A DNA stretch of 64,000 bases, taken from an uncultured Rubrobacteraceae bacterium. Its GTDB lineage: Bacteria > Actinomycetota > Rubrobacteria > Rubrobacterales > Rubrobacteraceae. Shown in pieces: positions 26,679-35,979 of this stretch (position 1 is the stretch's first letter; every line of letters starts with the position of its first letter). The position numbers and the translations under genes are program-made. The stretch spans positions 62,001 to 126,000 of the forward strand of contig CADCVF010000024.1 of the NCBI GenBank assembly GCA_902806095.1, read 5' to 3'. Under the pieces are notes generated by a model. It did not search any database, was not told where the DNA came from, and saw only the letters and a list, made by a program, of their open reading frames with translations.

Positions 26679-27118
26679 CGTGTTTCCTCCTCGAGCTCAA
26701 CCTCCGCGGGCTTGCCCTCTGGTTCCTCTTCGCGCTCGGGCTCTTCCTCCCTCTCCAGGGCCTCGGCCTCGCGGGTCTCCGCCTCCGAGATGTCCTCGAC
26801 GTCCACGGTGCGGTGCGCTGCGTAGAGTCGGTAGACTAGCCCTAGGAGCAAGGCGGCCGTGCTGAAGCTTATGACGATGGCTGTCAGGGCCATCGCCTGG
26901 ACCAGCGGATCGCTCGTCCCAGCGTCCAGCAAGCCCCCCTCCGGGAGCGGGTAGATCGGCGCGTCCCCCCGCGACAAGCCGGCGGCGATTATGAAGAGGA
27001 TCGCCGAATTGGAGACAAAGACTATCCCCACGACCACCCGGAGCAGGTCGCGCTGCAAAAGCAGGAACACCCCGGAGCCGAAGATAGCCGAGATCGCGAG
27101 CGAGACGGCCAGGATCAC
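26675..27118 (-). CDS. mrpC: Na+/H+ antiporter subunit C (MrpC/MnhC), NuoK-like
   Basis: 147 residues; the first 115 form three helices with GVFLLLQRDLLRVVVGIVF and the conserved DPLVQAMALTAIVISFS, as in NuoK and MrpC. After these comes an extension of about 35 residues almost entirely Glu, Arg and Ala, which is longer than usual. GTG start overlapping the mrpB stop by 4 bases. Confidence 0.93.
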   Translation of the reverse strand: MILAVSLAISAIFGSGVFLLLQRDLLRVVVGIVFVSNSAILFIIAAGLSRGDAPIYPLPEGGLLDAGTSDPLVQAMALTAIVISFSTAALLLGLVYRLYAAHRTVDVEDISEAETREAEALEREEEPEREEEPEGKPAEVELEEETR

Positions 27119-27678
27119 TCCCTCGTCCCCTCGCCGCTGCGCCCTTCTCCCCGTTCCACGCCTGTTCCGGCCCGATTGTGCCCGCCGCCAGCCTCGCCAG
27201 CGCGGGCGAAAATCGTAACCGTGCCGACCGCGAACCCAAAGACGAGCAGGAAGACGCCGACGTCGAAGAGGACGGCGGTTATCAGCTCGAGCGTCCCCAG
27301 GTAGACGACTTTCGAGCCGGGGGGCGGGTAGTGGGTCAGGACCGCGTCCCCGAAAAGCAGCGGCGCGGCGGCTACGCCGATCGACGCGAGCAGTCCCACG
27401 AACGCCAGGGGCACGGCGTGCCGCACGACCGGTAGCTTCTCCGCCTCTTCGCGACCGAAGGCCAGGTACTGGAGCAGGACGCCGAGGGCCGCCACAACGC
27501 CGGCGGAGAAGCCGTCGCCGGATTCCGCGTAGCCCTTGACGAGGATGCCCGCGGCGACGAGGAGCGCCGGGAGCAGTAGTAGCCTGGCCACCTTGCGCGC
27601 CATGACGCTGGTCGCAGGCTCCGCCCGAGGGTTAGCATCGGGGGTCGCTCCAGGAACGCCCGGCGGACCGGGGCTCAC
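27115..27678 (-). CDS. mrpB: Na+/H+ antiporter subunit B (MrpB/MnhB)
   Basis: 187 residues from a GTG that overlaps the mrpA stop by 4 bases; an internal ATG at 27603 precedes the first helix and could be the true start. Four helices, with KGYAESGDGFSAGVVAALG, the typical MrpB segment. The C-terminal tail is rich in Gly, Glu and Arg. Separate from the MrpB-like domain fused at the end of mrpA, as in other seven-gene operons. Confidence 0.92.
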   Translation of the reverse strand: MSPGPPGVPGATPDANPRAEPATSVMARKVARLLLLPALLVAAGILVKGYAESGDGFSAGVVAALGVLLQYLAFGREEAEKLPVVRHAVPLAFVGLLASIGVAAAPLLFGDAVLTHYPPPGSKVVYLGTLELITAVLFDVGVFLLVFGFAVGTVTIFARAGEAGGGHNRAGTGVERGEGRSGEGTRE

Positions 27679-29990
27679 CGCGTGCCCCCTCGGCCGAGGA
27701 GGGTCGCCACCCCGAGGAGGACCAGCGCGACGACGGTGATCTCGCCCAAGGTGTCCAGCCCGCGAAAGTCCGCGAGGATCGCCGTGACAGCGTCCTTGGC
27801 GTGGGCCTCGGGCGTCAGCCGGAGGAGTTTCCGGGCGACGCTCTCTTCAGCGGCCGGCTGTGATAGCGCCCCCCACACTACCGCAAAGGCGAAGGCCGCT
27901 GCCACCAACGAGATCAGGGCCTTGCGCCGCGGCCTCTGCAGCGGCAGCTCCGCCTGACGGTGTAAGACCTCGTAAGGGATCAGCTTGAGGGTCGCGACGA
28001 ACAGCAGCGTTAGTATGGTCTCGACCAGAACCGCCACGAGCGCCACGTCCGGCGCTCCGAAGAAGGCATAGACCACCGCCAGCATGAAGCCCGCGCCCGA
28101 GAGGACCAGCGCGAGGGTGACGTGTGGTCGCGTGCGGGTCGCCGCGAGCGAGGCGACTGCTGCCGCCGCGAGCGCCAGCAAGAGCGGCGCCTCCCCCGCC
28201 CGGAGCTCCCCCACCCGGTAGGCACCCGCCGAGGGGGTCGCCAGAACCCCAGCGCCGACGAGCACGCCCGCAGGCAAGAGTATGGCCGCGACCCTGCTCC
28301 TGAGGTCGCGCACCTCCGCCCAGTGCGCCCAGTCCGACAGACGGTTGAGCCCCCTCAGGGTCAGATCGTAGATACGCTCGGGCCCCACCCTCTCCCCGAG
28401 CCGGGAGACGCCGAGCGCCGACCGGGACCAGGCCGGCCAGGAGAGAACGATCAGGGCGCCTAACCCGTAAGCCGCGAGCGCCATAAGGTTCTCGGGGCGG
28501 GCGTCGAGGTGGTAGGCAGGCTCCACCGGCGTCGGGGACGCGAAGGAGGCCTTCCCAGCGGCCTCGGCTAGCGCCTCGAACGGCCCGACGAGGATACCCC
28601 CCACTAGCACGAGCGCCCCCAGTACCACAACTGGCGCGACGAGGGCCGCCGGCAACTGGCGCTCCCCGTGCGTCCCCTCGCCAGGGGCGCCGAGGAAGAT
28701 GCCGCTCCAGAAGCGCCAGATGTAGGCGAGCGTCAGCGCCGCCCACAGCACCGCGAGGGCGGCGAGAGCGGGGCCCCGCTCAAGCGCTGCGCCGAAGAGG
28801 AGTTCGTCCTTGAAAAAGCCGATGGTGAGGGGCACCGCTCCCAGCCCCGCAGCGGCGGCCCCGCTCGCCGCCGCCAGTACCGGCATGCGTTTCCTCAGGC
28901 CCCCAAGCCTGCTCAGGCGGTCCTCACCCGTCGCCTCCGTCACTGCGCCGGCGGTCAGGAACAGCGCGCTCTTGGAGAGCGCGTGGGCGATCACGTAGAA
29001 GGAGGCTCCAGCGACGCCGTACTTCCCGCCGAGGCCGAACATATAGACGACGTAGCCGTACTGGCTTATCGTGGAGTAGGCGAGGAGCTGCTTGAGGACG
29101 TCGCGCGTGAGCGCCAGGAAGCCGCCGACGATGACGGACGCGGCGCCAAACAACAGGAAGCTGTCGAGGAGGACCTCACTCTTTTGCAAGAGCGGGTACA
29201 CGCGCCCGATCAGCAAGACCCCGGCGGCGACCATCGCTGCGGAGTGCAAATAGGCGGAGACCGGTGTTGGCGCGGCCATCGCCCGCGGCAGCCAGAAGTG
29301 CAGCGGCGCCTGGGCGCTCTTCGCGAGCCCGGCGACCGCGATCAGGAGGCCCGAGACGGTGAGGAGAGGGCCCGGCTCGACCATGCGGGCGAGCTCCGGG
29401 ACGGAGAAGGTCCCGTATGCAGCGTGGAGCATCAGGGCGCCTATCAGGAGGAGGACCGCCGTGACGCCGGTTACGAGTAGGGCCATGAGCGCCGAGGCAC
29501 GGGCGTCCGGGTCGTGGCGATCAAAGCCGATCAGGTAGTACGAGGCTATGGCCGTCAGGTCCCAGAACACGAAGATCAGAATGAGGTCCTGCGCCATCGC
29601 CAAGCCCACCATCGAGCCCATGAAGAGCAAGATAAAGAAGTAGAAGCCCACGCCGTCGGACTCAGGTCGTCCCTCGTGCCCCAGGTGCAGCGGCAGGTAG
29701 CGTGACGAGTACACCAGTACCGCGAAGCCGATCCCGGTAGCCAGCAGGGCGTAGAGCGCCGCTAGCCCGTCGAACGCCACAGCGAACCGTATCTCCCAAG
29801 TAGGGGCCCACGCCACGTCGATCACGCCGCCGCCCATTCCCCACCCCCAGAGCGAGGCCCCGAAGGCCAGGGCGGCCAGGGTTGCCCCGACCGGCGCCGC
29901 GAGCGAGGGCCGTAAGTACCCGGCGAGCGCCGAGGCGGGGGCTGCGAGGAGGGCTGCGAGAAGTGGAAGGAGCACCCAGAGCGTCGTCAT
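27675..29990 (-). CDS. mrpA: Na+/H+ antiporter subunit A (MrpA/MnhA), NuoL-like with DUF4040/MbhE-type C terminus
   Basis: 771 residues with about 20 helices. The NuoL-like part contains LIFVFWDLTAIASYYLIGFD (helix-5 acidic residue), AKSAQAPLHFWLPRAMAAPT and YSTISQYGYVVYMFG. The C-terminal part (about 590-765) contains the GAPDVALVAVLVETILTLLF motif of DUF4040 and an RGLDTLGEITVVA segment that resembles MbhE. First gene of the operon mrpABCDEFG; all joints but E-F overlap or touch. Mrp complexes export Na+ for protons, giving alkali and salt tolerance. Confidence 0.95.
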   Translation of the reverse strand: MTTLWVLLPLLAALLAAPASALAGYLRPSLAAPVGATLAALAFGASLWGWGMGGGVIDVAWAPTWEIRFAVAFDGLAALYALLATGIGFAVLVYSSRYLPLHLGHEGRPESDGVGFYFFILLFMGSMVGLAMAQDLILIFVFWDLTAIASYYLIGFDRHDPDARASALMALLVTGVTAVLLLIGALMLHAAYGTFSVPELARMVEPGPLLTVSGLLIAVAGLAKSAQAPLHFWLPRAMAAPTPVSAYLHSAAMVAAGVLLIGRVYPLLQKSEVLLDSFLLFGAASVIVGGFLALTRDVLKQLLAYSTISQYGYVVYMFGLGGKYGVAGASFYVIAHALSKSALFLTAGAVTEATGEDRLSRLGGLRKRMPVLAAASGAAAAGLGAVPLTIGFFKDELLFGAALERGPALAALAVLWAALTLAYIWRFWSGIFLGAPGEGTHGERQLPAALVAPVVVLGALVLVGGILVGPFEALAEAAGKASFASPTPVEPAYHLDARPENLMALAAYGLGALIVLSWPAWSRSALGVSRLGERVGPERIYDLTLRGLNRLSDWAHWAEVRDLRSRVAAILLPAGVLVGAGVLATPSAGAYRVGELRAGEAPLLLALAAAAVASLAATRTRPHVTLALVLSGAGFMLAVVYAFFGAPDVALVAVLVETILTLLFVATLKLIPYEVLHRQAELPLQRPRRKALISLVAAAFAFAVVWGALSQPAAEESVARKLLRLTPEAHAKDAVTAILADFRGLDTLGEITVVALVLLGVATLLGRGGTR

Positions 29991-30459
29991 GGCCTCCCCA
30001 CGATCCGACCCGCGCGCCCCGCCTCCCTCACGGGCGACGCCAGTCCGCGACCGCTCGGGAGGACGTTTTCGGGACGCTCCATCGCTCTCTCCAAACCCCG
30101 GACGGCGGCTTCGTCCGGCCGCCGGAGCCGGCGGTCGGCCGTCGCCCCATTCTAATACCTTTTCGCTGACCCTTCGGCGCTCCCTATCGGGCGCCCTGGA
30201 AGGTCGCGGGTCGCTGGGGAGGTCCTTTCGCCCCGCCGCCGATCTCCCGACACGCGCCGGGCTCCCGGGCGGATTTCGACTTTACCGAGGGGCGCTAGGG
30301 AAGCGGGTATCAAGGGCTGGATTTACAGCTGCTTTATTTACCCAGCGAACGTTCATTTGAAAACTCTAACGCTGCTCAAACACACCTCCAATACTCGTCG
30401 CCTAGAATCATCCTAAAGACTCCCGAGAACCTGGGGAGCTACGAGAGAGGAGGCGTTGG
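29991..30459. other. Divergent intergenic region between mrpA and the PRC-barrel gene
   Basis: About 470 bp without a supported gene. The half next to mrpA is GC-rich and would be a long untranslated leader if transcription starts at the candidate promoter near 30338-30364. It holds complementary GC runs around 30105-30150 that could fold. The 30300-30420 part is AT-richer and is the likely promoter zone for both directions. Confidence 0.5.
30338..30364 (-). promoter_or_regulatory. Candidate SigB-type promoter for the mrp operon
   Basis: On the minus strand GTTTTC (30359-30364) and GGGTAA (30338-30343) are separated by 15 bases, close to the general-stress sigma pattern GTTTAA-N(12-14)-GGGTAT known from Gram-positive bacteria. 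It lies about 350 bp upstream of mrpA. A similar pair precedes the RsbW-like gene at 57013. Chance matches are possible. Confidence 0.3.
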
Positions 30460-30918
30460 GTGATGATGCACTCATCACGCGCAGGGATAGGGCTAGTGAG
30501 GCTAGAAGATTCGGACTTCGTGCCCGCAAACCCCGAGAACGAAGTGCGTGGCAAAGTCATCTACGACGCAGAAGGGCAGCGGATAGGCTCTGTGGAGGAT
30601 CTCTACATCGACCCGCAGGAGCGCGAGGTGCGCTTCCTGGAGGTGGGCGCCGGCGGCTTCCTGGGGATAGGGGAGAAGCACTTTCTGGTACCGGTTGAGG
30701 CGGTCACGCAGGTCGCGGAGGATCGGGTTACCATCGAGGTGGGCAGGACGGAGAAGGTGGACGGGTCCTTCCCCTTCGACACCAAAGTAGCGCCCCCTCG
30801 CGTAGACGAGTCGCGCGAGGACCACGCCTCGCTCCCGCGGGGCAACGCCGAGGAAACCGCCGACCGACGACGCGACATCATCCACTCCTCGTTGCCGTAC
30901 GGCAGCTGGCCATACTAG
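30460..30918 (+). CDS. PRC-barrel domain protein
   Basis: 152 residues; GTG at 30460, with ATG codons directly after it at 30463 and 30466, behind GAGAGAGGAGG. The PRC-barrel strand pattern is clear: VRGKVIYDAEGQRIGSVEDL, YIDPQEREVRFLEVGAG and FLVPVEAVTQVAEDRVTI. The last 50 residues are charged and probably disordered. Stand-alone PRC-barrel proteins are common in desiccation- and radiation-tolerant bacteria but their role is not settled. Confidence 0.88.
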   Translation: MMMHSSRAGIGLVRLEDSDFVPANPENEVRGKVIYDAEGQRIGSVEDLYIDPQEREVRFLEVGAGGFLGIGEKHFLVPVEAVTQVAEDRVTIEVGRTEKVDGSFPFDTKVAPPRVDESREDHASLPRGNAEETADRRRDIIHSSLPYGSWPY

Positions 30919-31018
30919 CATGGCGATGGTACTTGTGGAATCCGCCCGTAGGGAAACTGATCGTACCGAAGCCTACGATGGGGCGAGCCCCAACCCAGTG
31001 CGGGGGTCTAAGGAAATT

Positions 31019-31318
31019 ATGGCCATAGATATCTTGCCAGACCAACCCGCCGATCGCCGCAGGAGGAGCAGGCTATGCGCGCTTAGGGCCATGGACAGGC
31101 TGGGGATGCTTGGCGAAGAGAACCTGATCCCCACACTGGCCAGAAGACCGCAGCTCAGATGGCTGGCCGACGAGGAAGGAGCGAGGTGGGCGCTCCTCGC
31201 AGAGCTGGGTCGCATCGGGGAGCCGGATACGTTTGAGAGGGCGGTCGGGTGGGCTCTGGAGAACCGGCCCAGTCCCGAGGGAGCCAAGAGCTACGTCCGC
31301 CGAATCAGGGCCTGTTAG
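31019..31318 (+). CDS. Hypothetical protein, about 99 residues
   Basis: Not recognised. The ATG at 31019 has AAGGA 5 bases upstream; the frame also extends back to 30920, directly after the PRC-barrel stop, but that region has no ribosome site and reads poorly. The protein is helical and charged, with RWLADEEGARWALLAELGRIG and a C-terminal YVRRIRAC; the pattern of paired helices could be a single HEAT-like repeat. Probably in the same transcript as the PRC-barrel gene. Confidence 0.5.
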   Translation: MAIDILPDQPADRRRRSRLCALRAMDRLGMLGEENLIPTLARRPQLRWLADEEGARWALLAELGRIGEPDTFERAVGWALENRPSPEGAKSYVRRIRAC

Positions 31319-31469
31319 GGTCTTGCGCCCGCCGAGCGGATGAGGCGGGCAGAGCGTGAGGGTAGGGGGATAGATCCGGGGGCGTGATGAGGTGCGATAC
31401 AATCACATCGAACCTACGAATTCGCCCATGCCTAACATCCTCACGTCCCGGCCAGAGGGCGCTTTGCCG

Positions 31470-31997
31470 ATGGTGACACTGGCAGCGATCGCGGTGATCC
31501 TTCTCCTTCTCGGGCTCATGTTGTTCGTCGTAGACCTGAGCGTAACCAACCATGGCCTGCCCACCGCGGGGGGCATCGTGACGCTCCTTGCCGGAGGCTT
31601 GGTGCTCCTTGTGGCAGGCGTCCCCTACTCGGGCGTGTTGCTCGGTGCTGTCGTGGTCGTCGCGATAAGCATGGGCGGCGCGCTCTTCGGGGTCCTGGGT
31701 TCTTTGCGCGTCCGCGGAAGGAGGCCAGCTCTTACCGGCAAGGAGGAGATGATCGGTGAGGTTGGCACCGTAAGGAGCCTCGTTGGGGTGAACTCCGAGG
31801 GGTGGGTGTTCGTGCACGGCGAGCTGTGGCGGGCCGTGCTAGCCTACGCCCCCCAGCACACCGACCAGCCAGAGAATGAGGCGGTTACAGCGGTGGGACG
31901 CAAGGTGCGCGTGGTGGGTTTCGGTGAGGGTGGGGTAGTGCAGGTAGTGCCCATCGAATTGCCTGGCCGTGGCCGGGATCTCGAGGGGCCAGGATAA
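31470..31997 (+). CDS. NfeD-family membrane protein
   Basis: 175 residues from the ATG at 31470. Two or three hydrophobic segments occupy the first 90 residues; the C-terminal 75 residues form the OB-fold NfeD domain ([38 protein letters not shown]). This is the short NfeD type without a ClpP-like protease. It is followed 13 bp later by a slipin gene; NfeD and slipin/stomatin form a conserved pair, the NfeD domain binding the SPFH protein at the membrane. Confidence 0.88.
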   Translation: MVTLAAIAVILLLLGLMLFVVDLSVTNHGLPTAGGIVTLLAGGLVLLVAGVPYSGVLLGAVVVVAISMGGALFGVLGSLRVRGRRPALTGKEEMIGEVGTVRSLVGVNSEGWVFVHGELWRAVLAYAPQHTDQPENEAVTAVGRKVRVVGFGEGGVVQVVPIELPGRGRDLEGPG

Positions 31998-32010
31998 AGG
32001 AGGATTACGC

Positions 32011-32964
32011 GTGTACGCAACCTTAGGATTGTTGCAGGCCGTTGGGGTAGGAATTGGGGCTATCGTGGTGGTGATCATCGCGATATTTGTCGCCTCGGTC
32101 GTAATAAGCGCCATCAAGGTCGTCAAGGAGTACGAGCGGGGTGTGATCTTCCGCCTCGGTAGGGTGCAGGGAGGACCAAAAGGACCAGGACTGTTCATCC
32201 TCCTTCCCATGGTCGACAGGATGGTCAAGATAGACCTTAGGACCGTAACCATGGACGTCCCTCCCCAGGACGTCATAACCCGCGACAACGTCCCAGCCAG
32301 GGTCAACGCCGTAGTCTACTTCCGCGTAGTGGACCCCAACAAGAGCGTCATCGAGGTCGAAAACCATGTGCTTGCCACCAGCCAGATCTCCCAGACCACC
32401 CTTAGAAGCGTCCTTGGACAGAAGGATCTGGATGAGCTCCTGATCAACCGCGAGGAGATAAACGAAGAGCTGCAGACCATAATCGACGAGCAGACCGACC
32501 CCTGGGGGGTGAAGGTAAGCGTTGTCGAGGTCAAGGACGTGGAGATCCCGCAGCAAATGCAGCGGGCGATGGCCCGTCAGGCCGAGTCCGAGCGCGAGAG
32601 GCGGGCCAAGATCATCGCCGCCGAAGGCGAGTACCAGGCCTCCCAGCGCCTGAGGCAGGCCGCAGACCGACTGGAGAGCCCGACGGCGCTCCAGCTAAGG
32701 CTGTTTCAGACGATGGGGGAGATCGCCGTCAACCAGAACTCCACCATCATCCTGCCCGTGCCGATAGACCTCTTCAAGCCATTTCTGGAGTCCCAAAACG
32801 GAGCCTCCGGCTCCTACGGCGAAGAAGTGAGGGCTGCGCGCCTCAAGGAGGAGGAGGAGGAAGAAGCCGAGCGCCTCTACGAAGAGGCCGTCGGAGAGGC
32901 CAAACGCGAGGTGTCGAGCGAGGAGGTTCCTGCCGAGATGCCAGACGGGGAAGCCTCCCGTTAG
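32011..32964 (+). CDS. Slipin (SPFH/band 7 family protein)
   Basis: 317 residues; the GTG at 32011 follows AAAGGAGGA, and the longer frame would overlap nfeD. One N-terminal membrane helix (about 8-32), then the SPFH domain with [35 protein letters not shown] and [13 protein letters not shown]-like segments, then a helix [20 protein letters not shown] that drives oligomer formation. The last 50 residues are Glu-rich. Slipins organise membrane microdomains and act with NfeD. Confidence 0.93.
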   Translation: MYATLGLLQAVGVGIGAIVVVIIAIFVASVVISAIKVVKEYERGVIFRLGRVQGGPKGPGLFILLPMVDRMVKIDLRTVTMDVPPQDVITRDNVPARVNAVVYFRVVDPNKSVIEVENHVLATSQISQTTLRSVLGQKDLDELLINREEINEELQTIIDEQTDPWGVKVSVVEVKDVEIPQQMQRAMARQAESERERRAKIIAAEGEYQASQRLRQAADRLESPTALQLRLFQTMGEIAVNQNSTIILPVPIDLFKPFLESQNGASGSYGEEVRAARLKEEEEEEAERLYEEAVGEAKREVSSEEVPAEMPDGEASR

Positions 32965-33091
32965 TTGCCTCTCAGAACCAGATAGAGAAACCATCGAGGA
33001 GCAGGTCAGGTTGATCCTGCCAGATGCCTAATACGAATATTTCGTTACCTCCCCACGGTAGCCACCAGTCGTTGTAAAGCCCTGCAGCTCC

Positions 33092-33120
33092 TTGACGAAG
33101 AGCGCCGCGAGGTGTACTAT
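33092..33120 (+). promoter_or_regulatory. Sigma-70-type promoter of the TetR-P450 operon
   Basis: TTGACG at 33092-33097 and TACTAT at 33115-33120 are separated by exactly 17 bases. The expected transcription start falls within the operator repeats that follow directly, so a repressor bound there would block initiation. The ribosome site TAGGAGG lies at 33155-33161. Confidence 0.7.
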
Positions 33121-33153
33121 GAGTCAACACTCAATATAATGAGCAGTTGCTCA
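33120..33153. promoter_or_regulatory. Tandem TetR-type operators
   Basis: Two 14-bp inverted repeats of the form TGAG(Y)N4(R)CTCA: TGAGTCAACACTCA at 33120-33133 and TGAGCAGTTGCTCA at 33140-33153. Their centres are 20 bp apart, about two helical turns. They overlap the end of the -10 element and the start region of the tetR gene, the normal place for autoregulation. Confidence 0.75.
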
Positions 33154-33169
33154 GTAGGAGGTCTGTGCG

Positions 33170-33805
33170 GTGTCGGGACCACGGAGGGACGAGGTGCGCG
33201 AACTGGTCGTCCGTGCCCGACGGGAGCAGATCGTCGGGGCGGCCACGCGGGTCTTCGCGGAGAAGGGGTTCCGCCGCGCGACCACCAGGGAGGTGGCGCG
33301 GGCGGCGGGTGTCTCGGAGGGGACCATCTACAACTACTTCGAGGACAAGGACGCCCTCCTGCTGGCGATCCTCGACAGGTTGAACGAGACGGAGCGGCGG
33401 GCGGCGGACTTCGAGGAGGGGATGGCCACGGATTTCCGGGGTTTCCTCGAGCACTACCTGCGCCGGCGCATCGCTTGGATCTGGGAGAGCCGGGAGATCT
33501 TTCGGGTCGCCCTCTCGGAGATGCTGGTGAACGCAGAATTGCGCGAACGCTATCTTCGTAGTGTGGTGGATCCGACCATGAAGATCGCCGAGGACAACTT
33601 CCGGACGAGGATGGAACAGGGGGAGGTTCGGGAGACGGAAGCGCCCCTGGCGATGCGGTCCGTGGCCGGGGCTGTACTGGGAATCCTGGTCCTGGGCCTG
33701 CTGGGTGACAAGGAGATAAATTCACGGTCGGACGAGGTGCCCGACGTCCTCGCCGGGCTGCTGATCCACGGCTTCGGCGCGGCTGAGGGGGATCGACGTG
33801 GATAG
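33170..33805 (+). CDS. TetR/AcrR-family transcriptional repressor
   Basis: 211 residues, GTG start behind TAGGAGG. The N-terminal helix-turn-helix reads VFAEKGFRRATTREVARAAG then VSEGTIYNYFEDKD, standard TetR; the ligand-binding helices follow. Its stop lies inside the P450 gene (8-bp overlap), so it controls and is co-transcribed with that gene, most likely repressing both through the repeats at 33120-33153. The ligand is probably the P450 substrate or a related hydrophobic compound. Confidence 0.93.
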   Translation: MSGPRRDEVRELVVRARREQIVGAATRVFAEKGFRRATTREVARAAGVSEGTIYNYFEDKDALLLAILDRLNETERRAADFEEGMATDFRGFLEHYLRRRIAWIWESREIFRVALSEMLVNAELRERYLRSVVDPTMKIAEDNFRTRMEQGEVRETEAPLAMRSVAGAVLGILVLGLLGDKEINSRSDEVPDVLAGLLIHGFGAAEGDRRG

Positions 33806-35051
33806 TAGTGTAAGAGGAGCCAGCCCGACCGGGGTCGTCGCGCCCGACCTAGCCAGCCCGGCATTCAAGGCCAACCCTTACCCGTTCTACACGCGACTGC
33901 GTGCCGAGGCTCCCGTCTGGCGCGCGACCCTTCGCGACCGGCGGACGGCGTGGTTGGTCACCCGCTACGAGGACGTGACAAGGGTGTTGAAGGATGACAC
34001 GTTCGCCAAGGATAAGCTGAACGCTATGGACCCGGAGCAGCGGGCGAAGACGCCGTGGGTACCTGGATTCCTCAAACCGCTCGAACGCAACATGCTCGAC
34101 CTGGACGACCCGGACCACGCGCGGCTGCGGGCCCTCGTCTCCAAGGCGTTCACCCCTCGCCTCATCGAGCGACTACGGGGCCGGGTCGAGGAGATCTGCG
34201 AAGAGCTCCTCGACGCCATGGAACGCGAAAGGGAGCGGAAGGGCGGGACCGATCTGGTCGCCGGCTACGCGCTGCCCCTGCCGGCGACCGTGATCGCCGA
34301 ACTGCTGGGTGTACCGGCGGAAGACCATGCCAGGTTCCACCGGTGGTCGAACAGGTTGGTCTCGGTCTCCTCGGGCCGCGACATGTTGGGTGCTCTCCCC
34401 GCCGCATTCTCGTTCGTGCGCTACCTCCGCAAGCTCGTAGATCGGCGTCGCGCCGACCCCGAGGACGATCTCATCACAGCGCTGATCCGGGCGGAGGAGG
34501 CGGGTGACAAGCTGAGCGAGGACGAGCTCCTGGCCATGGCGTTCCTGCTCCTGGTGGCCGGCCACGAAACCACCGTCAACCTGATCGCCAGCGGCACGCT
34601 CGCCCTCCTGGAGCATCCAGAGCAGTCGGAGAGGCTCAGGTGCGATCCTTCGCTAGTTAAGCCTGCGGTCGAGGAACTCTTGCGCTACACCTCTCCCGTG
34701 GAGATGGCGACCGAGCGCTACGCGCGCGAGGACGTGGAGATCGGGGGCACGACGGTATCGCGCGGCGAACTGGTTCTGGCGGTGCTCGGCTCGGCTAACC
34801 GCGATGAGCGGCATTTCGAGAACCCCGACGCCCTCGACCTCGCGCGCGATCCGAACAGGCACCTCGCCTTCGGGCGGGGCGGCGTGCACCACTGCCTGGG
34901 CGCACCGCTCGCCCGGATGGAAGGACAGATCGGCTTGAACGCTCTCCTGCGACGCTTCCCCGGTGCGCGCCTGGCGGTGACGCCCGAAACCCTGCGCTGG
35001 CGGCGCGGATTGTTCCTTCGTGGGCTGGAGAGGCTGCCGCTCGTTCTCTAG
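33798..35051 (+). CDS. Cytochrome P450 (bacterial class I, soluble)
   Basis: 417 residues. Motifs in order: I-helix LVAGHETTVNLIA (about residue 250), K-helix EELLRYTSPV with E-x-x-R, and the haem loop FGRGGVHHCLGAPLARME whose Cys is the iron ligand. No membrane anchor, as usual for bacterial P450s such as the CYP107-like groups. It hydroxylates a hydrophobic substrate using electrons from ferredoxin and a reductase, neither of which is encoded here. The GTG start overlaps the tetR stop. Confidence 0.94.
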   Translation: MDSSVRGASPTGVVAPDLASPAFKANPYPFYTRLRAEAPVWRATLRDRRTAWLVTRYEDVTRVLKDDTFAKDKLNAMDPEQRAKTPWVPGFLKPLERNMLDLDDPDHARLRALVSKAFTPRLIERLRGRVEEICEELLDAMERERERKGGTDLVAGYALPLPATVIAELLGVPAEDHARFHRWSNRLVSVSSGRDMLGALPAAFSFVRYLRKLVDRRRADPEDDLITALIRAEEAGDKLSEDELLAMAFLLLVAGHETTVNLIASGTLALLEHPEQSERLRCDPSLVKPAVEELLRYTSPVEMATERYAREDVEIGGTTVSRGELVLAVLGSANRDERHFENPDALDLARDPNRHLAFGRGGVHHCLGAPLARMEGQIGLNALLRRFPGARLAVTPETLRWRRGLFLRGLERLPLVL

Positions 35052-35194
35052 GGGAAAAGTTCTTGGCCCCAAGATGCCTTCACTGGCGGTACAGATGAGC
35101 ATCCCGGTTGCGCATCACTATCAAGCGTCCGACGCCTCCCTCGGAAGACAAAGCCCGGCTTTGGGCAGTGCTCCGGTCGTCGGGCGGTCTTCTC

Positions 35195-35644
35195 TTACCC
35201 GCGCACCACGAATACGGGGCAGTGGGCGTGCCTGATCACCGACTCCGAAACACTGCCCATCACCGCCCTGCTTACGGCGCCCAGGCCTCTGCTTCCTATC
35301 ACGATCGTCCCTACACCCAGATCCTCGCTGAGCCTCACGATCTCCTTATCTGGCCGTCCCGCCTTGAGGTGCGTCTCGGCCACCTTACCCCCGGACGCTC
35401 TGACCTGCTCGGCCTGCTCCTCGAGGAACGAACGGGCATCCCCCTCGGCTTGCTCGAGGATCGACCGCATAACCTCCTCAGAGTAGTAGTGATGCCCCCT
35501 GAGCTCCGTAGGAGACGGCAGCACGTAAGCAACGTGCACCTCCGAGCCGGTTTCCTTGGAGAGCTCGGCGGCCGCCTGTGCGGCTTGGCGTGCCTCCTCG
35601 GAACCGTCGGTGGCCAGAAGGATCTTGGTGGGGAAGATACTCAT
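35195..35644 (-). CDS. Universal stress protein (single UspA domain)
   Basis: 149 residues. It opens PTKILLATDGSEEARQAAQA and ends TIVIGSRGLGAVSRAVMGSV followed by SESVIRHAHCPVFVV; the G-2x-G-9x-GS ATP-binding motif of UspA proteins is complete. ATG with AAGGAGG upstream. It is a single gene; the DNA on either side (35052-35194 and 35645-35847) shows no other gene. Confidence 0.93.
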   Translation of the reverse strand: MSIFPTKILLATDGSEEARQAAQAAAELSKETGSEVHVAYVLPSPTELRGHHYYSEEVMRSILEQAEGDARSFLEEQAEQVRASGGKVAETHLKAGRPDKEIVRLSEDLGVGTIVIGSRGLGAVSRAVMGSVSESVIRHAHCPVFVVRG

Positions 35645-35847
35645 CAGGATAACCTCCTTGCTCTACACGTTTCCCTTGGACGCCATAATGCCATGTGGAG
35701 GAACCCGGCGCATCCGTCCAAGGGCTGTTCACCGAGTTGCATAGCAGACGTGTTCTCGGTTCTGTGACGGTGGACCTGAACAGCGACTCCGTACTTGGCC
35801 ACATATTCTCCTTGGGCATCCGGTCGGACAAAGAACCGCTCGGGTCG

Positions 35848-35940
35848 TCACGAGAGCAGCCCAAGCAGGTAGGCCATGGTGGTCAGGACGCAGAAGATCA
35901 CCAAGCCCAAGAGAATGCGCAGCCAGAGTTGTTTAAGCAC
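35848..35940 (-). CDS. Possible 30-residue single-helix membrane peptide downstream of the Nramp-like gene
   Basis: A GTG at 35940 opens a frame of 30 codons ending in TGA at 35848. It begins MLKQLWLRILLGLVIF, a short basic end followed by one hydrophobic helix, and ends LLGLLS. Third positions are mostly G or C, as in real genes here. It lies 39 bp after the transporter stop on the same strand. Some LeuT-fold transporters need a peptide subunit of this kind (MetS with MetP is the known case), so an accessory role is conceivable. The ribosome site is weak, so the call is tentative. Confidence 0.4.
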   Translation of the reverse strand: MLKQLWLRILLGLVIFCVLTTMAYLLGLLS

Positions 35941-35979
35941 CCTGGCTGCGCATTTCCATCAAGAACGTTCGACCTCCAC

